8,708 nt of DNA from Peptococcaceae bacterium (lineage in GTDB: Bacteria; Bacillota; Peptococcia; DRI-13; UBA5745), in assembly GCA_031264885.1 (NCBI GenBank), contig JAISDM010000068.1, positions 1 through 8,708 of the forward strand, in the 5' to 3' direction. Numbering within the stretch: the stretch's first letter is position 1; every line of letters starts with the position of its first letter. Position numbers and translations under genes: made by a program. The notes beneath the pieces were generated by a model that was not told the DNA's origin, ran no database searches, and was given only the letters and a program-made list of their open reading frames with translations. Positions 8,145 to 8,708 of this stretch are shown here, one piece after another.

Positions 8145-8149
8145 CCTCC
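8145..8149 (-). promoter_or_regulatory. Ribosome binding site of brxB
   Basis: The minus strand reads GGAGGGG, with GGAGG ending 6 nt before the ATG at 8138. This decides the brxB start against the longer open frame beginning at 8228. Confidence 0.8.
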
Positions 8150-8182
8150 GGAGCGCAGCGGCCGCGCGGATTATTATGATAT

Positions 8183-8200
8183 TTATACTCGCGGGTATAA
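8183..8200. promoter_or_regulatory. Near-perfect palindrome at the transcription start, candidate operator
   Basis: TTATACTCGCGGGTATAA pairs at 8 of 9 positions around its centre. It overlaps the end of the -10 box (8199-8204) and covers the expected transcription start near 8192, where a bound dimeric repressor would block RNA polymerase. No regulator gene lies in the window, so the binding protein is unknown. Confidence 0.5.
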
Positions 8201-8228
8201 TATACCATGACGCGAATATGGACGTCAA
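8199..8228 (-). promoter_or_regulatory. Sigma-70-type promoter of the brxB-brxC-pglX operon
   Basis: On the minus strand, TTGACG (8223-8228) and TATATT (8199-8204) are separated by 18 nt, close to the sigma-70/sigma-A consensus. The expected start near 8192 leaves a 5' leader of about 54 nt before brxB. No other promoter of this quality was noticed upstream of the operon. Confidence 0.65.
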
Positions 8229-8241
8229 TGACGCCCATATG
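8207..8241. repeat. Pair of 14-bp direct repeats spaced 21 bp across the promoter
   Basis: ATGACGCGAATATG (8207-8220) and ATGACGCCCATATG (8228-8241) match at 12 of 14 positions. The 21-bp spacing is two helical turns, so both face the same side of the DNA. One copy fills the spacer between -10 and -35; the other touches the upstream edge of the -35 box. This is a candidate tandem regulator site; the regulator is unknown. Confidence 0.45.
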
Positions 8242-8302
8242 AGAAGTGACGATAAAAACTATATGACGGACTTGGAGTCTCGTTGTTTGAATTCTTTGTC
8301 GC

Positions 8303-8374
8303 TGAAATATTACGGCCTGTGCAATTAGGAACCCGGGAACGGATGCGCCCCATTGCACAGGTCGTAATGTTTTG
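8303..8374. repeat. Long imperfect inverted repeat (hairpin of about 22 bp)
   Basis: Arms 8303-8325 and 8352-8374 pair along their whole length with a 26-nt loop; the core is ATTACGGCCTGTGCAAT against ATTGCACAGGTCGTAAT. In plus-strand RNA the non-Watson-Crick pairs would be G-U wobbles; in minus-strand RNA they would be A-C mismatches. A short T-run (8370-8373) ends the right arm. It may be a plus-strand terminator, a small RNA or a palindromic intergenic repeat; no plus-strand gene precedes it here. Confidence 0.6.
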
Positions 8375-8392
8375 TTGCGCTTGGGCGGTTCC

Positions 8393-8411
8393 GGGCGGCA
8401 GAATGCCGCCC
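8393..8411. repeat. GC-rich hairpin
   Basis: GGGCGGCA (8393-8400) and TGCCGCCC (8404-8411) form a perfect 8-bp stem with a 3-nt loop. No T-run follows on either strand, so it is not a classical terminator. It resembles short intergenic palindromic repeats. It lies about 75 nt beyond the tRNA 3' end. Confidence 0.5.
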
Positions 8412-8485
8412 CTGCGGTACTGTGAACGATGCCAAGGCTTTGCGAATATATAAATCAATCCTCATAATATGGGAATATGTGGCAA

Positions 8486-8578
8486 TGGCGGAGAAGGAGG
8501 GATTCGAACCCTCGAGACGCGGTTAACGCCTACACGATTTCCAGTCGTGCGCCCTCAACCGGACTAGGCGACTTCTCC
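8486..8578 (-). tRNA. tRNA-Ser (anticodon GGA)
   Basis: The minus strand folds as a class II tRNA of 93 nt. Acceptor arm GGAGAAG pairs with CTTCTCC, followed by discriminator G and an encoded CCA. The anticodon stem CACGA/TCGTG holds loop CTGGAAA, giving anticodon GGA for UCC/UCU serine codons. A long variable arm lies between 8513 and about 8534, and the T arm is GAGGG-TTCGAAT-CCCTC. It lies upstream of, and on the same strand as, the BREX operon, with its 3' end facing brxB. A repeat element begins about 13 bp beyond its 5' end, leaving little room for a separate promoter. Confidence 0.95.
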
Positions 8579-8591
8579 ATGCGGTTTTACC

Positions 8592-8708
8592 TTAGGACTC
8601 GTTAAACAATAACCTGCGATTTTTCACTTGCCCTTTCGCCGTCGGACTGCGTTGTCGTCAGTCGCCATACCACCCCGGGTATGCCTCCTTCCTCCGCCTT
8701 GTCCGGCG
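8592..8708. mobile_element. MITE-like element, right copy (one terminal inverted repeat plus core; truncated by window end)
   Basis: The 69-bp core at 8640-8708 matches bases 1-69 except for one base. The arm at 8592-8639 is the inverted counterpart of the arm at 70-120, sharing the CGTTAAA, TTTCAC and TTTCG blocks in order. The element has the same orientation as the left copy; its second arm lies past the window end. Read on the minus strand, the arm encodes VKNRRLLFNES in one frame, a string I associate from memory, unverified, with spurious short open frames in clostridial genomes. No transposase or protein gene is present. Confidence 0.7.

Larger units (their letters stand above)
8139..8485. 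other. Intergenic region between tRNA-Ser and brxB, no gene
   Basis: This 347-base stretch shows no credible protein gene. Short open frames on both strands cross palindromes or run into brxB and have no recognisable protein. It holds the brxB ribosome site, the operon promoter with palindromic and direct repeats, one long hairpin (8303-8374) and one GC-rich hairpin (8393-8411). From 8412 to 8485 I see nothing definite. Confidence 0.7.

Noticed and set aside
6771..8210. Long open frame on the plus strand (479 codons) opposite brxC and brxB
   Set aside because: It is antisense to two confidently identified genes, crosses the brxB-brxC junction and has no recognisable domain. GC-rich coding DNA often leaves long open antisense frames.
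8139..8228. N-terminal extension of BrxB to the ATG at 8228
   Set aside because: It would span the predicted -10 and -35 boxes, lacks the family pattern, and the internal ATG at 8138 has a strong GGAGG at ideal spacing.
8393..8411. Rho-independent terminator of tRNA-Ser
   Set aside because: The stem is strong, but no T-run follows on the minus strand.
8225..8458. Short minus-strand protein gene across the hairpins (including RRGGILPPGT)
   Set aside because: Its sequence comes from translating palindromic repeats, and no ribosome site or family supports it.
8486..8520. tRNA 3' end as an att site for an integrated island
   Set aside because: I found no second copy of the tRNA 3' end and no integrase in the window. 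The repeats at the window ends are unrelated to the tRNA.

Overview
This 8.7-kb window carries the core of a BREX (bacteriophage exclusion) defence operon, all on the minus strand. Reading 5'->3' along that strand the order is: a tRNA-Ser(GGA) gene (8486-8578), a non-coding regulatory stretch (8139-8485), brxB (DUF1788, 7557-8138), brxC (large P-loop ATPase, 3891-7547) and pglX (adenine-specific DNA methyltransferase, 89-3883). The gene-to-gene gaps are 9 and 7 nt, so the three genes are almost certainly one transcription unit. A good sigma-70-type promoter lies just upstream of brxB. By family knowledge, PglX methylates an adenine in a non-palindromic site to mark self DNA, and BrxB and BrxC are needed with PglZ to form the functional complex. 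No brxA precedes brxB, and pglZ and the effector (brxL, or brxD/brxHI in other subtypes) are not in the window. The gene order fits type 1 but the subtype cannot be fixed.

Both window ends are copies of the same repeat. Bases 1-69 and 8640-8708 match at 68 of 69 positions. The flank inside each copy (70-120 on the left, 8592-8639 on the right) is related to the other in inverted orientation. This looks like a MITE-like element of about 170 bp, rebuilt from the two halves, with long terminal inverted repeats, present in two same-orientation copies that bracket the operon. The left copy appears to supply the last codons and stop of pglX; the right copy ends about 13 bp from the mature tRNA 5' end. 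Starting and ending on a repeat also suggests a contig broken at repeats, so the true neighbours are hidden.

The second theme is a heavy load of in-frame repeats inside the defence genes. pglX holds three separate arrays of a degenerate 7-bp repeat (about AGTGG plus two variable bases) and one GC-rich palindromic repeat block of about 70 codons. brxC holds an 11-codon tandem repeat beside a perfect 18-bp palindrome. All reading frames stay open.

The DNA is GC-rich overall, with GGAGG-type ribosome sites, a tRNA gene with encoded CCA, and MITE-like repeats. I lean towards a GC-rich anaerobic Firmicute (Clostridia or Negativicutes), but this is a weak inference. The window may equally be a metagenomic contig.
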